In this document: positions 1-6,174 of the stretch, in pieces
Layout of the letters: every line of letters starts with the position of its first letter
Position numbering within the stretch: the stretch's first letter is position 1
Notes under the pieces: generated by a model
The model's database searches: none
Seen by the model: the letters and a program-made list of their open reading frames with translations, nothing else
What the model was told of the DNA's origin: nothing
Source: Streptosporangiaceae bacterium
GTDB taxonomy: Bacteria > Actinomycetota > Actinomycetes > Streptosporangiales > Streptosporangiaceae
Direction of reading: 5' to 3'
DNA length: 11,287 nt
NCBI GenBank assembly: GCA_030040475.1
Contig: JASHTQ010000192.1
Location: 1-11,287, forward strand
Translations under genes and position numbers: made by a program

Positions 1-1
1 G

Positions 2-1621
2 GTCGTCGTCGACGCCGACGGCCTTGCCGACCGGGTGGTGGGCGTCCCCGTCGAGGAGGCCAGGTACTACTACCTGTCCGCGGTCAAGGGCGGGCTGGTC
101 TGGCTGCGCGCCCCGCTCACCGGCGTGCTCGGCGAGAGCGGCGCGGACCTTGACGATGACTCGCCGCGGTCCTCGCTGGAGCGGTTCGACCTGCGCAAGC
201 GGGAGGTCACCGTGCTGGCGGACGAGCTGGACTGGTTCGACGTCAGCGGCGACGGAACGCGACTGGTGATCGGCGACGACGACGACGTGCGCGTGGTCCC
301 GTCGCAAACCAAGGAGGATCACGACTCCGAGGACTCGGTCACCGTGGACATGTCGCGCGCCCGGTTCGAGGCGGACCCGGCCGCGCTGTGGCGGCATGCC
401 TACGCCGAGGCGGGCCGCCGGATGCGCCGCGACTTCTGGGTGGCGGACATGTCGGGCGTGGACTGGGACGGGGTGCTCGCCGCCTACCGGCCGCTTGTGG
501 ACCTGATCCGCGCCTCGGACGACTTCGCCGACCTGCTCTGGGAGCTCTTCGGCGAGCTCGGCACCTCGCACGCCTACGTGCACCCCGCCAGCGACGGCTT
601 CCCCGACGATGTCCCTGTCGGCCTGCTCGGCGCGGACATCTCGCGTGACGGCGCCGGGCACTGGCTGGTGGACCGGGTGCTGCCAGGCGAGTCGTCCGAC
701 CCGCGAGCGCGCTCGCCGTTCACCGCGCCGGGCGTCGGCGTGCGTCCGGGCGACGAGCTTGTGGCCGTCGACGGGCGCCCCGTCGACCCGGTGCGCGGCC
801 CGTGGCCGCTGCTGGCCGGCACGGCGGGCAAGCCGGTGGAGATGACCGTCCGGCCGTCGGCCGAAGGGCCGTCCCGCGAGGTGGTCGTGGTGCCGCTGCG
901 CAGCGAGCGGCGCCTGCGCTACCAGGACTGGGTGGCCAGCAGGCGCCGCCTGGTCCGCGAGCTGAGCGAAGGGCGCCTGGGCTACCTGCACGTCCCGGAC
1001 ATGATGGGGGAGGGCTGGGCGCACTTCCACCGCGACCTGCGCACCGAGATGGGCCGCGACGGGCTGATCTTCGACGTCCGCGGCAACAGCGGAGGCCATA
1101 CCTCCCAGCTGGTCGTGGAGAAGGTGGCCAGGCACGCCATCGGCTGGACCAGGGGACGCTACTTCCAGCCGAGGACCTACCCGCGCGAGGCCCGGCGCGG
1201 ACCCGTGGTCACGCTGGCGGACGAGTTCGCCGGGTCCGACGGCGACATCGTCACCGCGGCGATCCGGCTGCTCGGCCTCGGCCCGGTCGTCGGCACCCGC
1301 ACCTGGGGCGGCGTGATCGGCATCGAGGGCTCCTACCCGCTGGTCGACGGCACCCGGATGACCGTCCCCAAGTACGCGTTCTCGTTCGACCGGTACGGCT
1401 GGAGCGTGGAGAACTACGGCGTCGACCCGGACGTCGAGGTGCTGAACACCCCCGACGACTGGGCCGCGGACCGCGACGCCCAGCTGGAGACCGCCGTGCA
1501 CCTGGCCCTCGAGGAACTGGACAAGCAGCCGCCCCCGCCTCCCCCCGACACCTCCTCCGGCCCCCGCAAGCCCCGTCCGCCCCTCCCCGCCCGTCCGCCC
1601 CTCCCCACCCGCCCGACCTGA
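2..1621 (+). CDS. Tricorn-type protease, C-terminal part (5' end outside window)
   Basis: This is the C-terminal half of a tricorn protease, a cytoplasmic serine peptidase that trims peptides released by the proteasome or other proteases. The frame is open to the left edge: residues VVVDADGLADR precede the first GTG at 35, so that GTG is internal. Numbering from 35, the order is the end of a beta-propeller (1-90), C1 helical domain (about 100-185), a PDZ-like domain (about 195-290) and the C2 catalytic domain (300-500). The expected active-site residues are visible: Ser178-His179 in GTSHAYV, the nucleophile Ser401 in FAGSDGD, and Glu459 in VENYGVDPD. GNSGGH in C2 also fits the family. After residue 495 the protein ends in a Pro-rich tail with two RPPLP(A/T) hexapeptides encoded by an 18-bp tandem duplication. 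lspA follows 19 bases later. Family assignment is firm; the substrate is unknown. Confidence 0.93.
   Translation, partial: VVVDADGLADRVVGVPVEEARYYYLSAVKGGLVWLRAPLTGVLGESGADLDDDSPRSSLERFDLRKREVTVLADELDWFDVSGDGTRLVIGDDDDVRVVPSQTKEDHDSEDSVTVDMSRARFEADPAALWRHAYAEAGRRMRRDFWVADMSGVDWDGVLAAYRPLVDLIRASDDFADLLWELFGELGTSHAYVHPASDGFPDDVPVGLLGADISRDGAGHWLVDRVLPGESSDPRARSPFTAPGVGVRPGDELVAVDGRPVDPVRGPWPLLAGTAGKPVEMTVRPSAEGPSREVVVVPLRSERRLRYQDWVASRRRLVRELSEGRLGYLHVPDMMGEGWAHFHRDLRTEMGRDGLIFDVRGNSGGHTSQLVVEKVARHAIGWTRGRYFQPRTYPREARRGPVVTLADEFAGSDGDIVTAAIRLLGLGPVVGTRTWGGVIGIEGSYPLVDGTRMTVPKYAFSFDRYGWSVENYGVDPDVEVLNTPDDWAADRDAQLETAVHLALEELDKQPPPPPPDTSSGPRKPRPPLPARPPLPTRPT
1572..1607 (+). repeat. 18-bp tandem duplication in the Pro-rich tail of the tricorn gene
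   Basis: Two adjacent 18-base copies (1572-1589 and 1590-1607) differ only at the last base (G/A). Each encodes the hexapeptide RPPLP followed by A or T, so the repeat preserves the reading frame. It is part of a longer C-rich low-complexity tract running to about 1745. Confidence 0.8.
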
Positions 1622-1640
1622 CCCTTCGCCGCGACGCCCG

Positions 1641-2300
1641 ATGCCTGCTCCAGACCCGGCCCCCGCCCCCGCGCCCGCCCCGGGCACCTCACCCGCCCCG
1701 GCCCCAGCTACCGCCCCGGACACCTCACCCGGCCCCGAGCTTTCACCCGCGCGCCGGGCGCGGCTCCTCGTGCTGATGTTCGGGCTCGCCGCCGTGGTGC
1801 TGGCGGCCGACCAGATCGCCAAGGCCCTGGCGCTGGATAACCTGCCCGGCCATCCGCCGGTCAGGCTCCTCGACGGCCTGATCACGCTCAGGCTCACCTT
1901 CAACGCCGGCGTCGCGTTCGGCGTCGGCACGTCCTACACGGTGTTCATCACCCTGCTGGTGTGCGGCGTCATCGTCTGCATCATCCGCACCGCCCGCCGG
2001 CTGCGCAGCCTGGCCTGGACGATCGCCCTCGGCCTCGTGCTCGGCGGCGCGACAGGCAACTTCGCCGACCGCATCTTCCGCGCCCCGGGCCCGCTGCGCG
2101 GCCGCGTCGTCGACTGGATCAACCTGCCCCACTTCCCGTGGACCTTCAACATCGCCGACTCCTCGATCACCTGCGCCGCCGTCCTGATGGCCATCCTCGC
2201 GATCCGCGGCCTCCGGATAGACGGCACCCACGCCCCCCGACCGTCCGCCACCCCCCGGCCCGAACAAGCCGACTCCCCGTCCGCCACCCCCGCACCCTGA
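1641..2300 (+). CDS. lspA: Lipoprotein signal peptidase II (LspA)
   Basis: LspA is the inner-membrane aspartyl peptidase that removes the signal peptide from prolipoproteins after lipidation. The 219-residue product has four hydrophobic segments (about 42-58, 98-116, 124-140, 172-190) and the family motifs in order: ADQ..K (56-61), FNAGVAFG (87-94), GGATGNFADR (135-144) with catalytic Asp143, VVDW (156-159), and FNIADS (169-174) with catalytic Asp173. Residues 1-38 are an Ala/Pro-rich cytoplasmic extension, partly built of a 36-base imperfect repeat (1677-1694 and 1713-1730 match at 17 of 18 bases). N-terminal extensions of low conservation are known in actinobacterial LspA. The ATG at 1641 lacks a clear Shine-Dalgarno sequence; the GTG at 1770 would leave almost nothing before the first membrane helix, so the longer form is preferred. 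The gene may be co-transcribed with the tricorn gene, 19 bases upstream, and ends before a strong hairpin. Confidence 0.95.
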   Translation: MPAPDPAPAPAPAPGTSPAPAPATAPDTSPGPELSPARRARLLVLMFGLAAVVLAADQIAKALALDNLPGHPPVRLLDGLITLRLTFNAGVAFGVGTSYTVFITLLVCGVIVCIIRTARRLRSLAWTIALGLVLGGATGNFADRIFRAPGPLRGRVVDWINLPHFPWTFNIADSSITCAAVLMAILAIRGLRIDGTHAPRPSATPRPEQADSPSATPAP

Positions 2301-2336
2301 CGCCAAGCAGATCCGCGCCGGGGCATTCCAAAGACC

Positions 2337-2376
2337 GTGGGTCGTTACTGCCCCTATCAGGCAAGTAACGACCCAC
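2337..2376. terminator. Hairpin between convergent lspA and the LysE-type gene, probable bidirectional terminator
   Basis: GTGGGTCGTTAC (2337-2348) and GTAACGACCCAC (2365-2376) are perfect reverse complements of 12 bp. Inside them TGCC (2349-2352) can pair with GGCA (2360-2363) with one bulged A (2364), leaving a 7-base loop. The stem lies 36 bases after the lspA stop and 13 bases beyond the stop of the convergent gene, which suits termination from both sides. There is no U-tract on either strand, as is common in actinomycete terminators. Confidence 0.75.
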
Positions 2377-2389
2377 AATGATCGGTGCA

Positions 2390-3028
2390 TCAGCTGTTCC
2401 GGCCGGTGAGCGCCACGGTCAGGCCGACGCCGATCATGGCGAGGCCGCCGGCCCCGCCGACCAGCTCGAAGCGCCGCGGCGAGCGCGCGAACCAGGCCCG
2501 CACCGTGCTGGCCGCGACCGCCCAGCAGCAGTCCGAGATCACCCCGATCGTGACCGAGACAAGGGCGAGCAGCAGCATCTGCCCCGGGACGTTTCCCTCT
2601 GCCCGGTTCACGAACTGCGGCAGGATCGCGCCGAACAAGATGAACGCCTTCGGGTTCGTCAGCCCCACCACCAGCCCGTCCCGCGCCGCGCGCCAGCCAT
2701 CCCGCGGCCCCGCGCCAGCGTCGAACGCATCGGCCAGCGACTTGCGCTTGCGTATCGCATGGACGCCGAGCCACACCAGGTACAGCGCGCCGACGATCTT
2801 GACCGCGATGAACACCTGGTCCGAGCGCTCCAGGACGGTGCCGAGGCCGACCGACACGCAGGCCGCCACCACGTAGTTACCCGCGGCGTGCCCGCACGCC
2901 GTCGCCAGCGCGACCCTGCGCCCGTGCGCCAGCGCCCGCCCCACGATGAACAGCACCCCGGGTCCGGGGACGATGATGAGCACGAAAGACGCCAGCGCGA
3001 ACGCAAGCACCTGTCCGGTAGAAACCAT
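2390..3028 (-). CDS. LysE/RhtB-family exporter
   Basis: The 212-residue product is a small polytopic membrane protein of the LysE superfamily, whose members export amino acids or related small molecules. Family signatures are PGPGVLFIVGRAL with a downstream glycine-rich helix (21-50) and GLTNPKAFILFGAILPQF (122-139) at the start of the second half. Hydrophobic segments lie at about 8-30, 42-64, 70-92, 118-140, 150-174 and 186-207, the usual six. The ATG at 3028 has a GGTGAGG-like sequence almost touching it, so the ribosome site is poor. The gene lies 96 bases downstream of the alpha-hydroxy-acid dehydrogenase gene on the same strand, separated by a tandem repeat, and could share its transcript. 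The substrate cannot be inferred. Confidence 0.9.
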   Translation of the reverse strand: MVSTGQVLAFALASFVLIIVPGPGVLFIVGRALAHGRRVALATACGHAAGNYVVAACVSVGLGTVLERSDQVFIAVKIVGALYLVWLGVHAIRKRKSLADAFDAGAGPRDGWRAARDGLVVGLTNPKAFILFGAILPQFVNRAEGNVPGQMLLLALVSVTIGVISDCCWAVAASTVRAWFARSPRRFELVGGAGGLAMIGVGLTVALTGRNS

Positions 3029-3060
3029 GCCTCACCGTACCCACGCCGGCGCGACCCCCC

Positions 3061-3119
3061 GCAAGACCCCGCCGCCACGAGCAAGACCCGCCGCCACGAG
3101 CAAGGCCCCGCCGCCACCA
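3061..3119. repeat. Three tandem copies of a 19-20 bp repeat
   Basis: Copies run 3061-3080, 3081-3099 and 3100-3119. The unit is GCAAGACCCCGCCGCCACGA; copy 2 lacks one C, and copy 3 has two substitutions. The array fills most of the 96-base gap between the stop of the LldD-like gene and the start of the LysE-type gene, so it would lie in the leader of the latter. The units are not a multiple of three overall and no reading frame uses them. Confidence 0.85.
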
Positions 3120-3124
3120 GCCCC

Positions 3125-4324
3125 TCAGGACCGCGTGAGCAGGTCCCTCCCCGTGTCCCGCAACTCGCGGGCCGACCGAACGCCCATCAGCTGCAGCGTC
3201 CGCCTGAACTGAGCCGCCAGCATCCCGAGCGCCTTGTCCACCCCCGCCTCGCCCCCGGTCATCAGCCCGTAGAGATAGGCCCGCCCGATCGCGCAGCCGT
3301 CCGCCCCGAGCGCCAGCGCCACCGCGATATCCGAGCCGTGCCTGACCCCGGAGTCGACGAGCAGCGGCACCTCGGGTCCCACCGCCTCCCGCACCGGCAC
3401 GATCAGGTCGGCCGGCGCCACCGTCCGGTCGAGCTGTCGGCCGCCGTGGTTGGACAGCTGCAGGCCGTCCGCCCCGAGCGAGACGGCCTGCCGCGCGTCG
3501 GTCGGCCCGAGTGGCCCCTTGATGACCAGCTTGCCCGGCCACCGATCCCGCAGCGACGCGATGTCGTCCCAGGTGATGGCCGGGTTGAACAGCGATCCCG
3601 TGCCCTCGATGGTCACCGCCGAGTGCCCGGTGAAGTTGGCGAAGTCGATCAGCGGGCTGCGCAGCATCCGCACCCAGTAACCGGGCCGGGACGCGATGCT
3701 CGCCAGCGTCGTCACGGTCAGCTCCGGCGGGATGACCAGCCCGTTCCGCCGGTCTCTCGTCCGGTGCCCGGTCACGAAGCAGTCGACGGTAACGACGAGG
3801 ACCCGGTACCCGGCCGCGGCTGCCCGGTCCACGAGTTCCTTGCTCAGCCCGCTGTCGCGCAGGATGTACAGCTGGAACCACAGGTCGGGCTGCGCGCTCG
3901 CGGCAACGTCCTCGATGGTGGTGGTCGCCATCGTGGACAGCGTGTACGGCAGCCCGTGCCGCTGCGCCGCCCGCGCCGCGCCGATCTCGCCGTCCGGGTG
4001 CATCATCCGCGTGTACCCGGTCGGCGCCAGCGCCAGCGGCAGCGGCACCGCCCGGTCGAGGATCCGGGTGGACGTGTCTACCGCGGACACGTCGACCAGC
4101 GCGCGAGGCTGGAACCGCCACCGCCGGAACGCCCTGATATTCGCCGCCATCGACAGCTCTTCGTCCGCGCCGCCGTCGACGTAGTCGAAGACCGGCCGCG
4201 GAATGACCCGCCGCGCCACCGTGCGCATGTCCCCGATGTCGTGGCAGCCCGCAAGCCGCCGCCGCGCCGCGTTCAGCTCGACCGGCTTCATCTTGATCAC
4301 GCGGCGAACCTCGGAAGGCTTCAT
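3125..4324 (-). CDS. FMN-dependent alpha-hydroxy-acid dehydrogenase/oxidase, LldD-like
   Basis: A 399-residue TIM-barrel flavoprotein that oxidises an L-2-hydroxy acid (lactate or similar) to the 2-keto acid. The active-site set of the family is complete: Tyr48 in FDYVDGGADEE, the FMN-contacting APTG (100-103), Gln151 and Tyr153 in FQLYI, Asp181, Arg190 in the loop before DRRNG, Lys269 in VIKG, and His293/Arg296 in SNHGGRQLD. DSGVRHGSDIAVALALGA (324-341) and IGRAYLYGL (346-354) form the phosphate-binding end of the barrel. The sequence pattern is closest to mycobacterial LldD2-type L-lactate dehydrogenases, but 2-hydroxy acid specificity cannot be read from sequence. The ATG at 4324 overlaps, as ATGA, the stop of the short VOC relic upstream. 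An in-frame ATG 11 codons in (4291) is an alternative start. Confidence 0.93.
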   Translation of the reverse strand: MKPSEVRRVIKMKPVELNAARRRLAGCHDIGDMRTVARRVIPRPVFDYVDGGADEELSMAANIRAFRRWRFQPRALVDVSAVDTSTRILDRAVPLPLALAPTGYTRMMHPDGEIGAARAAQRHGLPYTLSTMATTTIEDVAASAQPDLWFQLYILRDSGLSKELVDRAAAAGYRVLVVTVDCFVTGHRTRDRRNGLVIPPELTVTTLASIASRPGYWVRMLRSPLIDFANFTGHSAVTIEGTGSLFNPAITWDDIASLRDRWPGKLVIKGPLGPTDARQAVSLGADGLQLSNHGGRQLDRTVAPADLIVPVREAVGPEVPLLVDSGVRHGSDIAVALALGADGCAIGRAYLYGLMTGGEAGVDKALGMLAAQFRRTLQLMGVRSARELRDTGRDLLTRS

Positions 4325-4464
4325 GCCCGAACGATACGCCCTGCGGCCGGACGAGCCGTTGGCTCAGCCGTCCGCGGGGATCGGCCGCGCCCACCGGGGC
4401 CGCACCCGGCGAGCGCATCGGGATCCTGACAGTCGAACACCACATGATGCATCCGTCCGATCAT
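4321..4464 (-). pseudogene. N-terminal relic of a VOC (glyoxalase-like) protein
   Basis: Reading from the ATG at 4464 the frame gives MIGRMHHVVFDCQDPDALAG, which looks like the first beta strand and turn of a VOC-superfamily protein (M..L.H.V...D.PD...La.FY). The similarity stops after DALAG, where FY and the rest of the roughly 120-residue domain should follow. Instead about 27 Arg/Pro/Gly-rich residues lead to a TGA at 4323-4321 that overlaps the ATG of the LldD-like gene. Just upstream, ATGATCGG(G/A)CG is duplicated at 12-base spacing, giving a second possible ATG at 4476 in the same frame (MIGRMIGRM). The family call rests on a short segment and is from memory of the family pattern. The piece may still be translated as a short peptide coupled to the next gene. 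Confidence 0.5.
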
Positions 4465-4843
4465 GCGCCCGATCATGCCAGGCCAGTATCCTCATGGCTC
4501 GTGCAGTCGAAAGGTTGACGGAGGAGCTACCCATGGCACGAGTCAACACATCGGCAATAACACCACCCTCTGCCTCGACGTAGACAGCAGGGAAGAGGCC
4601 GACCGCCTCTACGGGGTCCTGCTCGCCGGAGGGATTGCTGAAGCCGTGCCGGCAGCCGCGGGACGCCACGAACATCGAGCCCGGGACCGCCTCCCGGGGC
4701 TCATCCTCGCCCACCACAAGCAGGCGCCCGCTCAGCACGTAGATCGCCTCATCGAATTCGTCGTGCGCGTGCGGGATCGGCCCGGCGAAGTGAGCCGGGA
4801 TGGTGAGCTTGCCCGCGGCCCTTGTCCACGGTCCTCCGCTCAC
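4364..4843 (-). CDS. Truncated cupin-domain protein, probably decaying
   Basis: Residues 10-72 are a clear cupin barrel core. Motif 1 has metal ligands His25, His27 and Glu32 with Gly39 in HAHDEFDEAIYVLSG. Motif 2 has His66 in GCRHGFSNPS (63-72) with Asn70 in place. The GTG start at 4843 overlaps the stop of the NAT gene as GTGA, which would couple translation. Both ends look damaged. The usual 20-40 residues before the first core strand are missing. From about residue 70 onward the frame runs antisense to a VOC gene fragment (4553-4633), and the last 60 residues are Arg/Ser-rich and unlike a cupin. An intact small cupin would have another strand or two after the SNPS motif. Function, if any, is unknown; such small cupins bind metals and act as sensors or enzymes of varied kinds. 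Confidence 0.6.
   Translation of the reverse strand: MSGGPWTRAAGKLTIPAHFAGPIPHAHDEFDEAIYVLSGRLLVVGEDEPREAVPGSMFVASRGCRHGFSNPSGEQDPVEAVGLFPAVYVEAEGGVIADVLTRAMGSSSVNLSTARAMRILAWHDRAHDRTDASCGVRLSGSRCARRVRPRWARPIPADG
4487..4526 (+). promoter_or_regulatory. Leftover promoter-like -10 and ribosome site of the PhnB-like relic
   Basis: TATCCT (4487-4492) fits an actinobacterial -10 (TAnnnT), and GGAGGAG (4520-4526) sits 6 bases before the ATG at 4533. No convincing -35 was found. These signals face the plus strand, opposite to the surrounding genes, and only make sense for the plus-strand VOC relic that follows. Confidence 0.4.
4533..4633 (+). pseudogene. Internally deleted, truncated PhnB-like VOC gene
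   Basis: After a good ribosome site, the ATG at 4533 gives MARVNT, a typical first strand of PhnB-like VOC proteins (M.RVNTYLNF...). From 4550, one frame over, the sequence reads IGNNTTLCLDVDSREEADRL and continues YGVLLAGG, which matches the middle and second-half helix of the same family (GNNTTL.L.VDS.EEADRL...LS.GG). About 75-85 residues that should lie between the two pieces are absent, and the C-terminus (the WGAYWG...DRFG region) is lost at about 4633, where the cupin coding sequence begins on the other strand. It is therefore a gene remnant with an internal deletion, a frame change and a lost 3' end. Family assignment is from pattern memory; the order and orientation of both pieces strengthen it. 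Confidence 0.65.
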
Positions 4844-5628
4844 CCGGCCGGGGGGTCATCGGGTACCCGGCTCAGCACGATGCCGAAACGGTCCCGGTAG
4901 GCCGCGAGCAGCAGGTCGTCCGTCTCCAGCTCGTGCTCGGTCCGGGTCCCGCCTTGTGTCCGGATGAGCGTCCGGCCGCTGATGGTCACCCGGCCGCCCG
5001 GCGTCAGCCTGGAGCAGATGGTGCCGCGGGTGAAGTGCGACGACGGCGAGGTCTGCTGCCACCAGCACGTCGGGATGCAGTCGGCGAGCGACCGTTCGCG
5101 GGTCTCGATCCGGTACTGGGGCCTGCCGTCCTTCAGGACGTCGATGTCGCCCGCGCCGGCGTCGGCGAGCCGGAACCGGCCGGCCGGATCGTCTTGGTCA
5201 TCACGGCGGTCCAGCAGCAGGGGAAAGTCGCTGTGGCTGCCGAAGCCCACGTCGGCGAGCCATGGCCCGCTGCCGTCGTCCGGGCGGACGATGAGGGCCA
5301 GATGGTCGAACGGCGGCCCCAGGCCTGCCTCGCCGTAGACCCGGGCCGCGACCCGGCTCACCTGCGCGCCCAGCGCCTCAAGCAGCAGCGCGAATGCCCC
5401 GTTGAGCTCGTAGCAGAAGCCCCCGCGGCGGCGGCGCACGATCTTGTCGATCAGGTCTGGCTCGTCGAGCGAGATCGGCTCGCCCAGGTGAATGCTCAGG
5501 TTCTCGAACGGCACGGTCAGCTGGTGAGCGCGGTGCAGCGTGCGCAGGCCCGCGGCGTCACCTGCGGCTGGCGCGGAAAGGCCGACGCGATTCAGGTAGG
5601 CCGCCACGGTTTCGTGATCCACTGGCAT
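4840..5628 (-). CDS. nat: Arylamine N-acetyltransferase (NAT)
   Basis: A cytoplasmic enzyme that moves an acetyl (or other acyl) group from acyl-CoA to arylamines, hydrazines or aryl hydroxylamines. Starting at the ATG at 5628 the product is 262 residues, normal for bacterial NATs, and the catalytic triad is complete: Cys72 in RRGGFCYELN, His109 in FDHLALIV and Asp126 in WLADVGFGS. LHRAHQLTVPFENLSIHLG (31-49) is the conserved N-terminal helical region. The frame stays open to an ATG at 5691, but the extra 21 residues do not resemble the family, and TATTCT on the minus strand (5679-5674) looks like a promoter -10 that would place transcription start inside that extension. GCGGAGG directly abuts the ATG at 5628, an unusually short spacing. 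Close homologues in actinomycetes act in xenobiotic, sterol-related or antibiotic chemistry; nothing here selects among these. Confidence 0.92.
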   Translation of the reverse strand: MPVDHETVAAYLNRVGLSAPAAGDAAGLRTLHRAHQLTVPFENLSIHLGEPISLDEPDLIDKIVRRRRGGFCYELNGAFALLLEALGAQVSRVAARVYGEAGLGPPFDHLALIVRPDDGSGPWLADVGFGSHSDFPLLLDRRDDQDDPAGRFRLADAGAGDIDVLKDGRPQYRIETRERSLADCIPTCWWQQTSPSSHFTRGTICSRLTPGGRVTISGRTLIRTQGGTRTEHELETDDLLLAAYRDRFGIVLSRVPDDPPAG

Positions 5629-5717
5629 CCTCCGCTTCGGGCCGCAGGCGGCGCGCATTGCCGATCGGGACCGAGAATAATGCTCAGTCATGCCAGGGCG
5701 ACGATTAAGGAGGGGGC
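5629..5717. promoter_or_regulatory. Divergent promoter region between nat and the Ddn-like gene
   Basis: This gap separates divergent genes. On the minus strand TATTCT (5679-5674) resembles a -10 for nat. On the plus strand AATAAT (5676-5681) differs at one base from TATAAT and overlaps it. No good -35 is seen for either. AAGGAGG (5707-5713) is a strong ribosome site 4 bases before the ATG at 5718. Confidence 0.35.
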
Positions 5718-6101
5718 ATGCCGATTCCCCGGATCGTAGGGCAGTGGAACAAGGCAGGCCTGAACCGGGTCACCAAGCACATCGCCCCGTGGGCGCCCGG
5801 CCTGGGGGTGATCATCCACCGCGGCCGCCGCTCCGGCCGCCTGTACGAGACGCCGGTCAACACTTTCGCGGTCAAGGACGGCTATGTCTTCGCCCTGACC
5901 TACGGCCCGGACACCGACTGGGTCAAGAACGTCGTTGCCGCGGGCGGGTGCGAGCTGCGAACGCGCGGGCGCGTCATCCGGCTGACCTCACCGCGCCTGT
6001 ATCGCGACGAGTCCCGCCGCGATATCCGCCCAGTGGAACGGCAGGTACTGCGGCTGATCGGCGTCGCGGACTTCCTGGCTCTCAAGACCGCGCCAGATTG
6101 A
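5718..6101 (+). CDS. Ddn-like deazaflavin (F420)-dependent nitroreductase-family protein
   Basis: A 127-residue split-beta-barrel protein of the Ddn/FDOR-A type, which uses reduced F420 to reduce quinones, nitro compounds or other substrates, often at the membrane. The family hallmarks are present: HRGRRSGRLYETPVNTF (34-50), YVFALTYGPDTDWVKNVVA (56-74) and AAGGCELRTRGR (74-85). The hydrophobic ending LIGVADFLALKT (113-124) is also typical. The start is decided by a strong AAGGAGG. It faces away from nat and is followed 73 bases later by the pseudokinase-flippase gene. Its presence together with the LLM-class gene at the other end implies that the host makes F420. The physiological substrate is unknown. 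Confidence 0.88.
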   Translation: MPIPRIVGQWNKAGLNRVTKHIAPWAPGLGVIIHRGRRSGRLYETPVNTFAVKDGYVFALTYGPDTDWVKNVVAAGGCELRTRGRVIRLTSPRLYRDESRRDIRPVERQVLRLIGVADFLALKTAPD

Positions 6102-6174
6102 CGGCAGGCGCGGCGCGCGGGCCGGCGCGGCGGTGCATCTATGCGGCGGGGCGGGCAGATGACACTATCGTGCC

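Noticed and set aside
2378..4429. A 683-codon plus-strand frame across the LysE-type and LldD-like genes
   Set aside because: Arg/Pro/His-rich composition without domains; the minus-strand genes there have complete family motifs.
3125..5628. A dedicated metabolic system made of NAT, cupin, alpha-hydroxy-acid dehydrogenase and LysE exporter
   Set aside because: The genes share a strand, but the interval between the cupin and the LldD-like gene is rearranged debris and no common substrate can be named, so co-orientation may be accidental.
5629..5691. ATG at 5691 as the start of nat
   Set aside because: The 21 added residues do not fit the family and overlap a -10-like TATTCT; the product from 5628 has the normal length and triad spacing.
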